From positions 3,479,501-3,543,500 of the forward strand of contig CP158972.1 of NCBI GenBank assembly GCA_040429635.1: a stretch of DNA of 64,000 bases, given 5' to 3'. The stretch is from Tamlana crocina. GTDB lineage: Bacteria; Bacteroidota; Bacteroidia; Flavobacteriales; Flavobacteriaceae. The position numbers and the translations under genes were made by a program. A model generated the notes under the pieces. That model made no database searches and was not told the origin of the DNA. It saw only the letters and a program-made list of their open reading frames with translations. Of this stretch, positions 41,768-49,955 are shown in pieces; position 1 is the first letter of the stretch; each line of letters begins with the position of its first letter.

Positions 41768-44114
41768 AAACCACTTCTTTTTCATTGTTTTTTTATTGTT
41801 TCTTTTGAATGTTGTGCCACTTACGGCGCAAAACCCGCAAAAGGAAAAGCAACCGCTTGCCACCGTTTTAAAGGTGCTTTCGGAAAAATTTGGAGTGAGT
41901 TTTTCATACATCGACGACACCATAAAAAACAAGAAAAGTGCGCTTCCCCCAACTGATATGCCGTTGGAAGCCGTCTTGGAGTTTTTAAACACCGAAACCC
42001 AATTGGATTTTGAACTGCTCAACAACGAATATATCGTCATTTCAAAACCGAAATCTTCTGAAGCAAAATTTCTCCCCCAAAAATTAAAGGAAGTTTTTGT
42101 CACCAATTATTTAACCTCGGGAATTACTAAACTCAACGATGGTTCGTTAACCATAAAGCCGCAAACTTTCGGTATTTTACCCGGATTGATTGAGCCCGAC
42201 GTATTGCAGACCATTCAGGCCCTTCCCGGTGTATTGAGTGCCGACGAAACCGTATCGAATATTAACGTTCGTGGTGGCACGCACGACCAAAACCTACTGC
42301 TTTGGGACGGCATAAAAATGTTTCAATCGGGGCATTTTTTCGGACTCATTTCAGCCTTTAATCCGCATACCACAAAAAAAGTTTCCGTGTTTAAAAACGG
42401 TACCCGCGCCAAATACGGTGATGGCATTTCGAGCATTATCGACATGCAATTGCCCGACGAAATTGATAACGAATTTAAAGCCGGAATGGGTTTCAACTTT
42501 ATCAATGCCGATGGTTTTGCCAAAATACCGCTTTCAAAAAACACCGAACTGCAATTATCGGCCCGACGTTCCATCACCGACCTCATCAATACCTCAACCT
42601 ACGAACAGTATTTTAAGCGTATTTTTCAGGATTCCGATTTTAACGATGCCAAAAAAAACGACGATTTTATCTCGCAAAACGAAAGCTTTTACTTTTATGA
42701 TATTGCCGTGAAATTTCTGTTTGATGCCACAAAAAAAGACAAGTTCCGTTTTCATTTTTTGAACATCCACAACCAATTGAATTACGATGAGCAATCGGTC
42801 ATCAATGACCGAAGCGAAGCGCTTAACAGTAATTTAATTCAAAACAATTTGGCTTTTGGGACTACTTATTTGCGCGATTGGAACGACAAGCTATCCACCA
42901 CCGCACAAATGTATGTCACCAATTACGATTTGGACGCCACGAATTTCGACATCCTCAACAACCAACGGCTTATCCAAGAAAACGAAGTTTATGATGGTTC
43001 GGCAAAATTCGATATTAATTACGAGGCCAATCTCAATTTCCATTTTAACGGGGGCTATCAATTTACCGAAACGGGCATTAGTAATTTGGAAGACGTCAAC
43101 AACCCCAATTTCAGGAGTTATATAAAAGAAGTGGTGCGCACGCATTCCGTTTATGCCGAAAGCCAGTATTTATCCAACGACGCCAAAACACGATTAAATT
43201 TGGGCGGCCGATTGAACTATTTCGGCAAATTCGATATGCTTCTGGCCGAACCCCGACTCAGTTTCAGTCAGCGGTTTTTAAACCATTTTAGATTTGAGGT
43301 TTTGGGTGAATTTAAAAGCCAAACCACTCAACAAATTATCGATTTGCAGAATGACTTTCTGGGCATTGAAAAACGCCGTTGGGTCCTTTCGAACAACCAA
43401 ACCGAAGTGATTGAAAACGGCAACCAAACCATTTACCCCATTCCGGTGCTTAGGAGCAAACAGCTTTCCACGGGCATTCATTTTAACAAAAATAAACTAT
43501 TGGTGAGTGCCGAAACCTACATTAAAAAAGTGGATGGCATTACTACCCGAAGCCAAGGTTTTCAAAACCAATACCAGTTTGTAAACGCCATTGGCAGTTA
43601 CGAAATAAAAGGCATCGATGTACTCCTCAACAAACAATTTAGCGATGTGCTGGGCGGCTGGGTATCGTATTCTTACAGCGATAACCGTTACCAATTTGAC
43701 AAGTTAAACAACGGTAAACCCTTCCCCAATAATGTCGATATTACCCATGCCGTAAGCTTTGCGGGCACCTACACCAGTAATAACCTAAAATTGGCAGTAG
43801 GTGTAAATTGGCACTCTGGAACACCCCATACCGACCCCAGTAACAGCGACAGTCCTGACGACAACACCATTACCTACGCCCCACCGAACAGCAGCCGATT
43901 GAACGACTACCTACGTGCTGATTGCTCGGCCACATATGCTTTTAATATTAGCGATGCCACCCGTGCCAGCATTGGTGCTTCTGTTTGGAACGTGCTCAAT
44001 AAACGAAACATTATTAACACCTACTATACTTTAGATAGCGACAACAACATCAACACGATTGAAAATGAATCGCTGGGCATTACGCCCAATGTGAGTTTTC
44101 GGGTTTATTTTTAA
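41760..44114 (+). CDS. Locus B TonB-dependent transducer (STN + plug + barrel)
   Basis: A 784-residue outer-membrane transducer that starts with GTG at 41760, overlapping fecR by 8 bp. Order: signal peptide (about 1-21), STN domain (about 25-100; LATVLKVLSEKFGVSFSYID and FELLNNEYIVISK), then straight to the plug (NINVRGGTHDQNLLLWDGI, about 160) and a barrel ending LGITPNVSFRVYF. The CarboxypepD_reg-like domain of the locus A transducer is missing. Plug segments match locus A almost word for word (LPGLIEPDVLQTIQALPG; FGLISAFNPHTTKKVSVFK). Ligand unknown; no import partner next to it. Confidence 0.9.
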   Translation: MSRNHFFFIVFLLFLLNVVPLTAQNPQKEKQPLATVLKVLSEKFGVSFSYIDDTIKNKKSALPPTDMPLEAVLEFLNTETQLDFELLNNEYIVISKPKSSEAKFLPQKLKEVFVTNYLTSGITKLNDGSLTIKPQTFGILPGLIEPDVLQTIQALPGVLSADETVSNINVRGGTHDQNLLLWDGIKMFQSGHFFGLISAFNPHTTKKVSVFKNGTRAKYGDGISSIIDMQLPDEIDNEFKAGMGFNFINADGFAKIPLSKNTELQLSARRSITDLINTSTYEQYFKRIFQDSDFNDAKKNDDFISQNESFYFYDIAVKFLFDATKKDKFRFHFLNIHNQLNYDEQSVINDRSEALNSNLIQNNLAFGTTYLRDWNDKLSTTAQMYVTNYDLDATNFDILNNQRLIQENEVYDGSAKFDINYEANLNFHFNGGYQFTETGISNLEDVNNPNFRSYIKEVVRTHSVYAESQYLSNDAKTRLNLGGRLNYFGKFDMLLAEPRLSFSQRFLNHFRFEVLGEFKSQTTQQIIDLQNDFLGIEKRRWVLSNNQTEVIENGNQTIYPIPVLRSKQLSTGIHFNKNKLLVSAETYIKKVDGITTRSQGFQNQYQFVNAIGSYEIKGIDVLLNKQFSDVLGGWVSYSYSDNRYQFDKLNNGKPFPNNVDITHAVSFAGTYTSNNLKLAVGVNWHSGTPHTDPSNSDSPDDNTITYAPPNSSRLNDYLRADCSATYAFNISDATRASIGASVWNVLNKRNIINTYYTLDSDNNINTIENESLGITPNVSFRVYF

Positions 44115-44164
44115 AAAAGAGGCCTTGATTTGTACGAAAAATTTTTAGTTTGGTTTTGTAGCTG

Positions 44165-44214
44165 GTATATTTAGCCACATAAATATTATGTGATAAACGC
44201 AATTGTGTTTATCT
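44165..44214. other. Paired hairpins ahead of the lipocalin-like gene
   Basis: CACATAA-ATA-TTATGTG is followed directly by GATAAAC-N8-GTTTATC, two adjacent inverted repeats 40-90 bp before the ATG. They could be cassette-boundary or terminator structures; no T run follows. Confidence 0.45.
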
Positions 44215-44248
44215 GCAAGTTGTAAACCATTTAAACCAAACATTACGG

Positions 44249-44749
44249 ATGAAAAAAACAAATTTAATAAGCGGACTTTTAATAATACTAATGATTTTAT
44301 TTTCTTGCTCAAATAATGAAAATTCTGATTCTACACCTAAAGACGCTTCTATAATAGGAGTTTGGAAACCTACAAAAGTAGTTACCGTTTGTTCGACAAT
44401 AGATGAAGTAGATGAGCTCTCTATCTGTGAACAGAATGGAAGAATTACATTTAATGATAATGGCACTTTAAGCACAAACGATTATGGTAATGAATATATT
44501 AATGGTGCAAGCGGTGATTGTGTTGAATCTTCAAATGGTAGTGGAACATGGATACTAAAAGAAAACAAACTTGATTTATTTATAAAATATGCTAACACAG
44601 GTGAAGAAGAAAATGATAATTTAAACGCAACTGTTTATAAATTGACAGATACTACTCTTCAAATAGGATATTTAAGTGATGACCCGAACGACTGCAATGA
44701 CGGAATTAAACCAACATATTATTACACAGAATACATACGTGTTGAATAA
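44249..44749 (+). CDS. Lipocalin-like lipoprotein
   Basis: A 166-residue lipoprotein (lipobox FSCS, Cys at about 20) with one lipocalin-like domain: SIIGVWKPTKVVTVCSTID, GRITFNDNGTLSTNDYG, GSGTWILKENKLDLFIKY and ATVYKLTDTTLQIGYLSD. It is of the DUF4923/lipocalin-like type common in Bacteroidota, and has no known ligand. Visibly richer in A/T than the flanking genes and bounded by hairpins on both sides, so it may have arrived by transfer. It follows the locus B transducer but has no ECF motif. Confidence 0.78.
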   Translation: MKKTNLISGLLIILMILFSCSNNENSDSTPKDASIIGVWKPTKVVTVCSTIDEVDELSICEQNGRITFNDNGTLSTNDYGNEYINGASGDCVESSNGSGTWILKENKLDLFIKYANTGEEENDNLNATVYKLTDTTLQIGYLSDDPNDCNDGIKPTYYYTEYIRVE

Positions 44750-44754
44750 AAACG

Positions 44755-44781
44755 GTTCACGACACCGGTAACCGTTGCAAA
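44755..44781 (+). other. Hairpin after the lipocalin-like gene
   Basis: AACGGTT and AACCGTT around a 12-base loop, 6 bp after the stop. It may be a weak terminator or the right boundary of the AT-rich gene; no T run follows. Confidence 0.45.
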
Positions 44782-44899
44782 ACCCCATATTTTTTTTAAA
44801 AAAACATGATATAAAAACGCCCATTTTAAGCACGTTTGTTCTTTTTGAATTTGGTTTTATACCCCCCAACAAAACTAAAACCACAAATTGATATTTTCG

Positions 44900-44907
44900 T
44901 ATCTTTG
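44900..44907 (+). promoter_or_regulatory. Promoter element of the toxin-antitoxin pair
   Basis: TATCTTTG (TAnnTTTG), 17 bp before the antitoxin ATG. No -33 box seen at standard spacing. Confidence 0.5.
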
Positions 44908-44924
44908 ATAAAAAGCTGAATAAA

Positions 44925-45167
44925 ATGAATTTAGAAGCTCGTAAAATAGAATTTGTAAAAGAATTTTTAAGACTACAAAACGAAGAAATCGTTAGTGGTC
45001 TAGAAAAATTATTGCGCAAAAGAAAGGCCGAATTACTTGAAAAGAGTTTAAAGCCCATGAGCATGGAACAATATGATGCTGAAATGGATCAAGCCATGGA
45101 GGATTCTAAAAATGGGCGAATGATAAAAGCAACCGATTTAAAGGCCAAAATTCAAAAATGGCGTTAG
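44925..45167 (+). CDS. Antitoxin of a RelE/ParE-type pair
   Basis: An 80-residue, mostly helical and highly charged protein (EFVKEFLRLQNEEIVSGLE; LRKRKAELLEKSLKPMSMEQ). It has no DNA-binding motif I can name. Such proteins of this size, directly before a RelE/ParE toxin, are Bacteroidota antitoxins: the C-terminal part masks the toxin. Its last 10 bp overlap the toxin gene, the usual coupling in these pairs. Mainly assigned by context and composition. Confidence 0.8.
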   Translation: MNLEARKIEFVKEFLRLQNEEIVSGLEKLLRKRKAELLEKSLKPMSMEQYDAEMDQAMEDSKNGRMIKATDLKAKIQKWR

Positions 45168-45475
45168 AAGTTTACTGGTTGGAACTGGCCGAAACAAAAC
45201 TTGAAGACATTTATAGTTACTATTCTGTAAAAGCCAGTAAAAATGTAGCTAAAAAGTTAATCAACGGCATTGTTGATGCTACAATAGGGATTGAAAAACA
45301 ACCGGAAATCGGACAAGTTGAACTCAGTTTAAAGCACCGAAAACAAGAATTTCGGTATTTAGTATTCAAAAATTACAAGATTGTCTATTGGGTAAATTAT
45401 GACTTCAGTCGAATTGAAATCGCTAATATTTTTGATACCAGACAATCGCCTGAAAAAATAAACGAAACAAAATAA
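45158..45475 (+). CDS. RelE/ParE-family toxin
   Basis: A 105-residue protein with the ParE/RelE fold: N-terminal strand and helix LEVYWLELAETKLEDIYSYY, the helix KNVAKKLINGIVDATIGIEK, then P-x-x-G (QPEIGQVELSL), RKQEFRYLVFKNYKIVYWVN and a last strand RIEIANIFDTRQSP. The FRYLVFKNYKIVYWV strand pair is family-typical. It would act as a ribosome-dependent RNase (RelE) or gyrase poison (ParE); the two are not told apart here. Together with the upstream gene it forms a toxin-antitoxin module. Confidence 0.85.
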   Translation: MALEVYWLELAETKLEDIYSYYSVKASKNVAKKLINGIVDATIGIEKQPEIGQVELSLKHRKQEFRYLVFKNYKIVYWVNYDFSRIEIANIFDTRQSPEKINETK

Positions 45476-45520
45476 TAAAGTATATCAAAATACTGAATTC
45501 TCATTTCTTACACGATGCGA

Positions 45521-45545
45521 TTTCTCCCTATCGGTCGAAATGACA
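45521..45545. repeat. Dispersed repeat, single arm, 3' of argS
   Basis: Read on the minus strand it begins TGTCATTTCGACCGATAGGG, a variant of the TGTCATTTCGA... arm at 27761. It lies between the toxin gene and argS, convergent to each other. Confidence 0.65.
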
Positions 45546-45577
45546 GAGAACTAAAATTTAGCTTTCTTAAAACTTTT

Positions 45578-47362
45578 CTACATCCGCTCTGGCACCTGAA
45601 TCCCTAAAAGTCCAAAAGCATTTTTAATGGTATTTGCTACGGTGTTTGATAATTGCACACGGAATAACTTTTCGGTGTCGCTATCGGCTCCTAAAATAGA
45701 CACATTTTGGTAAAACGAATTGAACTCCTTAACCAAATCGTAAGTGTAATTGGCAATTAACGCCGGACTGTGGTTTTCAGCCGCATTTTGCACCACTTCG
45801 GGGAACAACTGCACTTGTTTGATGAGTTCGCGTTCTTTACTATTTAAAGACACTTCGACTGCGCTCAGTGTGACATTAGCATCTACATTGGCTTTTCGTA
45901 AAATAGACTGGATTCGGGCATAGGTATATTGAATGAATGGCCCGGTATTTCCTTGAAAATCGATGGACTCTTTTGGGTCGAACAAAATACGTTTTTTAGG
46001 GTCTACTTTCAAAATATAGTATTTCAGTGCCCCCAAACCAATGGTTTTGTATAGCTCCTGCTTCTCTTCTTCCGAATAGCCATCGAGTTTACCCAACTCT
46101 TCTGAAATTTCTTCGGCGGTTTTCGCCATATCATCAATCAGGTCGTCGGCATCCACCACAGTACCTTCGCGACTTTTCATTTTTCCGCTGGGCAAATCTA
46201 CCATTCCGTAACTTAAATGGTATAGGTTTTTGGCCCAATCGAAGCCTAATTTTTTCAGTATTAAAAACAACACCTGAAAGTGATAATCCTGCTCGTTCCC
46301 CACGGTGTAAACCATACCGCCCACATCTGGAAAATCCTTAATACGCTGTATGGCCGTACCAATATCCTGCGTCATGTAAACAGCGGTACCATCGGCACGT
46401 TGCACAATTTTTTTATCGAGGCCTTCATCGGTTAAATCGCACCACACCGAACCGTCTTCTTCTTTATGGAACACCCCCGATTTTAAACCTTCGGCCACAA
46501 ATTCCTTGCCCAATAAATAGGTGTTGCTTTCGTAATATAAAGTATCGAAATCTACGCCCAGGTTTTTATAGGTTTCATCAAACCCATCGTACACCCAACC
46601 GTTCATTTTTTCCCAAAGGGCCACGGTCGCTTCATCGCCTGCCTCCCATTTTCTGAGCATGTCTTGGGCTTCTATTAAAAGTGGTGCGTTCTTTTTGGCT
46701 TCCTCTTCGGTACTTCCGTTGGCCACCAATAATTCAATTTCCTTTTTGTATTCCTGATCAAACTTCACGTAATAGTTCCCCACCAATTTATCGCCTTTTA
46801 AACTAGTACTTTCTGGTGTTTCGCCATTTCCAAATTTTTCCCATGCCAACATACTTTTACAAATATGGATGCCACGGTCGTTTATAATTTGGGTTTTGTA
46901 TACTTTTTTACCCGAAGCCTTTAAAATTTCGGCCACGCTGTAGCCTAATAAATTGTTTCGGATGTGCCCCAAATGCAGTGGTTTGTTGGTGTTTGGCGAC
47001 GAGTATTCTACCATAATGGCTTTTTCATCGGGGTTGGGTTGCACCAATCCGAAGGACTTATTGGCTTTAATGACGTTGAAGAAATCAATGTAATACGAAT
47101 CGCTTATTTCAATATTTAAAAAACCTTTTACCACGTTAAACGCCTTTACGTTATCGACGTGCTCGACCAAAAAATTTCCAATGGTTTCGCCAATTTGCAC
47201 CGGATTCCCTTTTACAAAGCGCAACATCGGGAACACCACTACGGTAATATCGCCAGCAAATTCTTTTCTGGTGGCTTGGAATTCAACCGCTTCCAATTCT
47301 ACATTAAAATTGGATTTTACAGCTTGCTTTACGTCGTTCGATAAGGTGTCTTGAAGGCTCAT
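45578..47362 (-). CDS. argS: Arginyl-tRNA synthetase
   Basis: Class I aminoacyl-tRNA synthetase that charges tRNA-Arg; cytosolic, 594 residues. N-terminal additional domain, then the HIGH region YSSPNTNKPLHLGHIRNNLL, the active-site segment QIINDRGIHICKSMLAW, and the KMSKS-like LPSGKMKSREGTVVDADDL. The C-terminal DALR domain ends with LSNTVANTIKNAFGLLGIQV. Near residue 497 (ANVTLSAVEVSLNSKE) the DNA is a copy of the dispersed repeat, in frame in the connection to the anticodon-binding part, so it seems to be tolerated as an insertion. Confidence 0.97.
   Translation of the reverse strand: MSLQDTLSNDVKQAVKSNFNVELEAVEFQATRKEFAGDITVVVFPMLRFVKGNPVQIGETIGNFLVEHVDNVKAFNVVKGFLNIEISDSYYIDFFNVIKANKSFGLVQPNPDEKAIMVEYSSPNTNKPLHLGHIRNNLLGYSVAEILKASGKKVYKTQIINDRGIHICKSMLAWEKFGNGETPESTSLKGDKLVGNYYVKFDQEYKKEIELLVANGSTEEEAKKNAPLLIEAQDMLRKWEAGDEATVALWEKMNGWVYDGFDETYKNLGVDFDTLYYESNTYLLGKEFVAEGLKSGVFHKEEDGSVWCDLTDEGLDKKIVQRADGTAVYMTQDIGTAIQRIKDFPDVGGMVYTVGNEQDYHFQVLFLILKKLGFDWAKNLYHLSYGMVDLPSGKMKSREGTVVDADDLIDDMAKTAEEISEELGKLDGYSEEEKQELYKTIGLGALKYYILKVDPKKRILFDPKESIDFQGNTGPFIQYTYARIQSILRKANVDANVTLSAVEVSLNSKERELIKQVQLFPEVVQNAAENHSPALIANYTYDLVKEFNSFYQNVSILGADSDTEKLFRVQLSNTVANTIKNAFGLLGIQVPERM
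45849..45875 (-). repeat. Dispersed repeat copy inside argS
   Basis: On the minus strand TGTCACACTGAGCGCAGTCG and AAGTGTC follow without break. It encodes V-T-L-S-A-V-E-V in the argS frame, the same frame used by the copy in the GatB-AspRS fusion (V-K-L-S-A-V-E-A). Confidence 0.8.
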
Positions 47363-47384
47363 TTCGCTTATTTTATTAAGTGTG

Positions 47385-47392
47385 CAAAGATA
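47385..47392 (-). promoter_or_regulatory. Promoter element of argS
   Basis: TATCTTTG on the minus strand, 23 bp before the argS start. Same form as queE and other genes in the window; no clear -33. Confidence 0.45.
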
Positions 47393-47547
47393 GAATTTTT
47401 AAATCAAGATTATAACTCAAATGTCATTAGTTGTATTCGCTTATATTTTGGAAAGAATATAAAAAACCAACGCTATTCAATTGTAGTATTTATCCGTATA
47501 AACACCTGAACACCCCATTAACAAACACGTTTTCAACACATTAAACT

Positions 47548-47684
47548 CTAATACCAATAATGAAAGAAAAGGTAGGCTTTTTAGCTGTGGTTTTGCCTTT
47601 TTTCTATGTTTTATGCCTTTTATCTATTCGTCGGTTTTTGCCCTTTTTGCACCTTGTCATTTTAACTAATTTATTGGTATTAAA
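47548..47684. other. Inverted repeat flanking a small ORF in the argS-kinase gap
   Basis: TAATACCAATAA (from about 47549) and its complement TTATTGGTATTA (from about 47671) flank about 110 bp. Outside these, the 500-bp gap between argS and the histidine kinase shows only AT-rich DNA. The enclosed stretch could be a small mobile remnant or an RNA with a long stem. Confidence 0.4.
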
Positions 47685-47697
47685 ACCTAGAAATTAG
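47560..47697 (+). CDS. Possible small membrane protein (45 residues)
   Basis: MKEKVGFLAVVLPFFYVLCL opens a 45-codon frame ending LLVLKPRN, with one long hydrophobic segment (about 6-40) and a few Arg in the middle. The composition fits a small membrane protein, but it overlaps an inverted repeat and has no visible ribosome-binding site or family. It may be chance. Confidence 0.3.
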   Translation: MKEKVGFLAVVLPFFYVLCLLSIRRFLPFLHLVILTNLLVLKPRN

Positions 47698-47866
47698 AAA
47701 ATAAATATGCTTTTTTGCCACATTTGTGACGTAATGCTATTATTCAATTTTAACTGTATTGAATTAAATTAACACCAAAATTACAGCTTAGTAAAGCTAT
47801 CTTATTTTCCCTCAAATATAAGACACCCTTAAACGTGGCTTTATTACCGTTGTGATTAACCGTTTT

Positions 47867-49945
47867 ATGAGGAGAATAATAATTTTAGTGATGATGCTAT
47901 CTGTATCTATAGGCTTTTCACAGTCCAATGATATAGACAGTTTGGCTATAGATCTTGCTTTTCAGGATCAGGATTCCTTGAAAGTAGATACTTCCTTAAA
48001 GCTTATCAGGCTACTTTATAATGCCGACGATTACGAGCGTGCCCTAAAATACGTTATTGAAAGCGAAAAGTTGTCGAATACTTTAAACTACACTGAAGCT
48101 ATTGCAGAAATCACCTATTATAAATCCTTAATTTATGCCCATAAAGGCGATTATATTAATGCCGTTAGCGGATACAACAAATCCAAAGATTTATTTAAAA
48201 CCTTAAAGGATACTTTGGGAATTGCCAAAGTGAACAATAGCATTGGTTTAATTGAAATAAAGCGCGGCAACTACACCAAAGGTCTTCAATATTCGCTTTT
48301 GGCCATAAGTGAACTAGAAAAACGCAATCTTACGAAAGAACTCAATGTTACCTACAGTAATTTGGCCGAAGCCTATTACAACATTAATGCATACGATAAA
48401 GCACTTGAGTTCTATCTAAAAGCACTTGAAAAGCAGAAATTACTAAAGGATGTTGAAGGCATAAATCAATCGAGCCTTAAACTGGCCGAATTGTATTCAA
48501 ATAGAAAAGAACACCGCAAAGCCATTGACTATTATCAAAGTGTATTACAAAGTAACGTTACCAACAGTGATTCGCTTCGTGGTGTGCTGCTTCCTAAATT
48601 GGGTGGCGAATACCTGAAGTTTAACGATTACGGAAATGCTACAAAGTATTTGGTACAGGGCTATAACTTAAACCACCGCAGTAATGACCAATTGGGCATG
48701 CTGCTTACCTTAAACAATTTAGGTGATTTAAACATTAGGCAAAATCGCTTAAAAACAGCCGAAAGCCAATTGATGGAGGCGGGTGAACTGGCAAGAGCTT
48801 TAGACAATAAAGCGGAATTGCTGAAGCACTACAAGCTACTAAAAACCCTCGATTCTACCCGAAAACGATTTGATAAAGCCTTTGTTTGGCAACGTGAATA
48901 CTACGAACTGAACAAAGCTTTAAAAAATGATGAGCCCGAAATAACCGCATCAACCAGCTCGATTGATGAATTTGGTTTAAACCCTGATACTGCTGAAGAA
49001 ATGCGTTTAGGCGATAGTAATGAACAATCGATGGCAGCGACTACCACAGCATCAAATTCAGCCGATGAACGCTTACGGAAGTTCAAATTGATTTTTTACG
49101 GCTTATTGGCTGCCTTGGCTATTGTTTCAACCTTTTTAGTTCTGATTTACCTAAAACGAAACAACCACATCAAGTACATGCAAGAGCTGGAAGAAAAGAA
49201 CCTAAAAATTGAACTTCAAAACGAAGCCTTTTTAGAACAGACCAAACACCTTGAAAACGTTAATAACGTAAAGGATAAATTGTTTTCTATTGTATCGCAC
49301 GATTTAAAGGATTCACTATCCTCTATCAATGGATTTATCGACTTGCTTCGCGAAGGCTCTTTATCACGCGAAGAATTCGATAATTTAATTCCTGAATTAA
49401 GCGAAAATGCCAATAATGCCTCGTTGTTGTTATTCAACTTACTTAATTGGTCTAAATCACAAATGCAGTCGTTAGAACCAAAACCCAGCCTGTTCGATGT
49501 ACAAGAAGTGTTTGAGGACAAAGTGAAATTGATTGAACCTAGAATGCAAAGTAAAGGTATCAATTTGGTAGACCACTCGTTACGCGATTTTGCCTATGCT
49601 GACAGAAGTATGTTCGAAATTGTGATACAAAACCTATTGGCCAACGCCCTGAAATTCTGCAGTAAAGGTGATACCATTACCATTTCTAACCACATTAGCA
49701 ACGGCAGTTGTATTATTAGCATTGCCGATACAGGAGTGGGTATTTCAAAAGAAAATTTATCTAAATTATTTAAAAACAGTTCGTTTACTACGGTGGGCAC
49801 CAATAACGAAAAAGGCACTGGTTTAGGGCTTTCTATCTGTAAAGAATTAGTAGAACTCAACAACGGTAAAATTTGGGTGGAAAGTACCCAAGGCGTGGGT
49901 AGTACATTTTATGTACAATTGCCAAAATCGAAACCCGCAGAGTAA
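47867..49945 (+). CDS. TPR-containing sensor histidine kinase
   Basis: A 692-residue membrane histidine kinase; the frame opens at a GTG (47852), but the ATG at 47867 (MRRIIILVMMLSVSIGFSQ) gives the signal peptide. Periplasmic part: six or more TPR units (for example SYNKSKDLFKTLKDTLGIA-like repeats, NVTYSNLAEAYYNINAYDK, YLKALEKQKLLKDVEG) over about 60-340. One membrane helix (LIFYGLLAALAIVSTFLVLI, about 405) and a coiled coil lead to HisKA (SIVSHDLKDSLSSINGFI, phosphorylated His at about 473) and the HATPase domain with N box QNLLANALKFC, DTGVGI and GTGLGLSI. No response regulator is next to it. Signal unknown. Confidence 0.93.
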   Translation: MRRIIILVMMLSVSIGFSQSNDIDSLAIDLAFQDQDSLKVDTSLKLIRLLYNADDYERALKYVIESEKLSNTLNYTEAIAEITYYKSLIYAHKGDYINAVSGYNKSKDLFKTLKDTLGIAKVNNSIGLIEIKRGNYTKGLQYSLLAISELEKRNLTKELNVTYSNLAEAYYNINAYDKALEFYLKALEKQKLLKDVEGINQSSLKLAELYSNRKEHRKAIDYYQSVLQSNVTNSDSLRGVLLPKLGGEYLKFNDYGNATKYLVQGYNLNHRSNDQLGMLLTLNNLGDLNIRQNRLKTAESQLMEAGELARALDNKAELLKHYKLLKTLDSTRKRFDKAFVWQREYYELNKALKNDEPEITASTSSIDEFGLNPDTAEEMRLGDSNEQSMAATTTASNSADERLRKFKLIFYGLLAALAIVSTFLVLIYLKRNNHIKYMQELEEKNLKIELQNEAFLEQTKHLENVNNVKDKLFSIVSHDLKDSLSSINGFIDLLREGSLSREEFDNLIPELSENANNASLLLFNLLNWSKSQMQSLEPKPSLFDVQEVFEDKVKLIEPRMQSKGINLVDHSLRDFAYADRSMFEIVIQNLLANALKFCSKGDTITISNHISNGSCIISIADTGVGISKENLSKLFKNSSFTTVGTNNEKGTGLGLSICKELVELNNGKIWVESTQGVGSTFYVQLPKSKPAE

Positions 49946-49955
49946 TACAGCGCAG

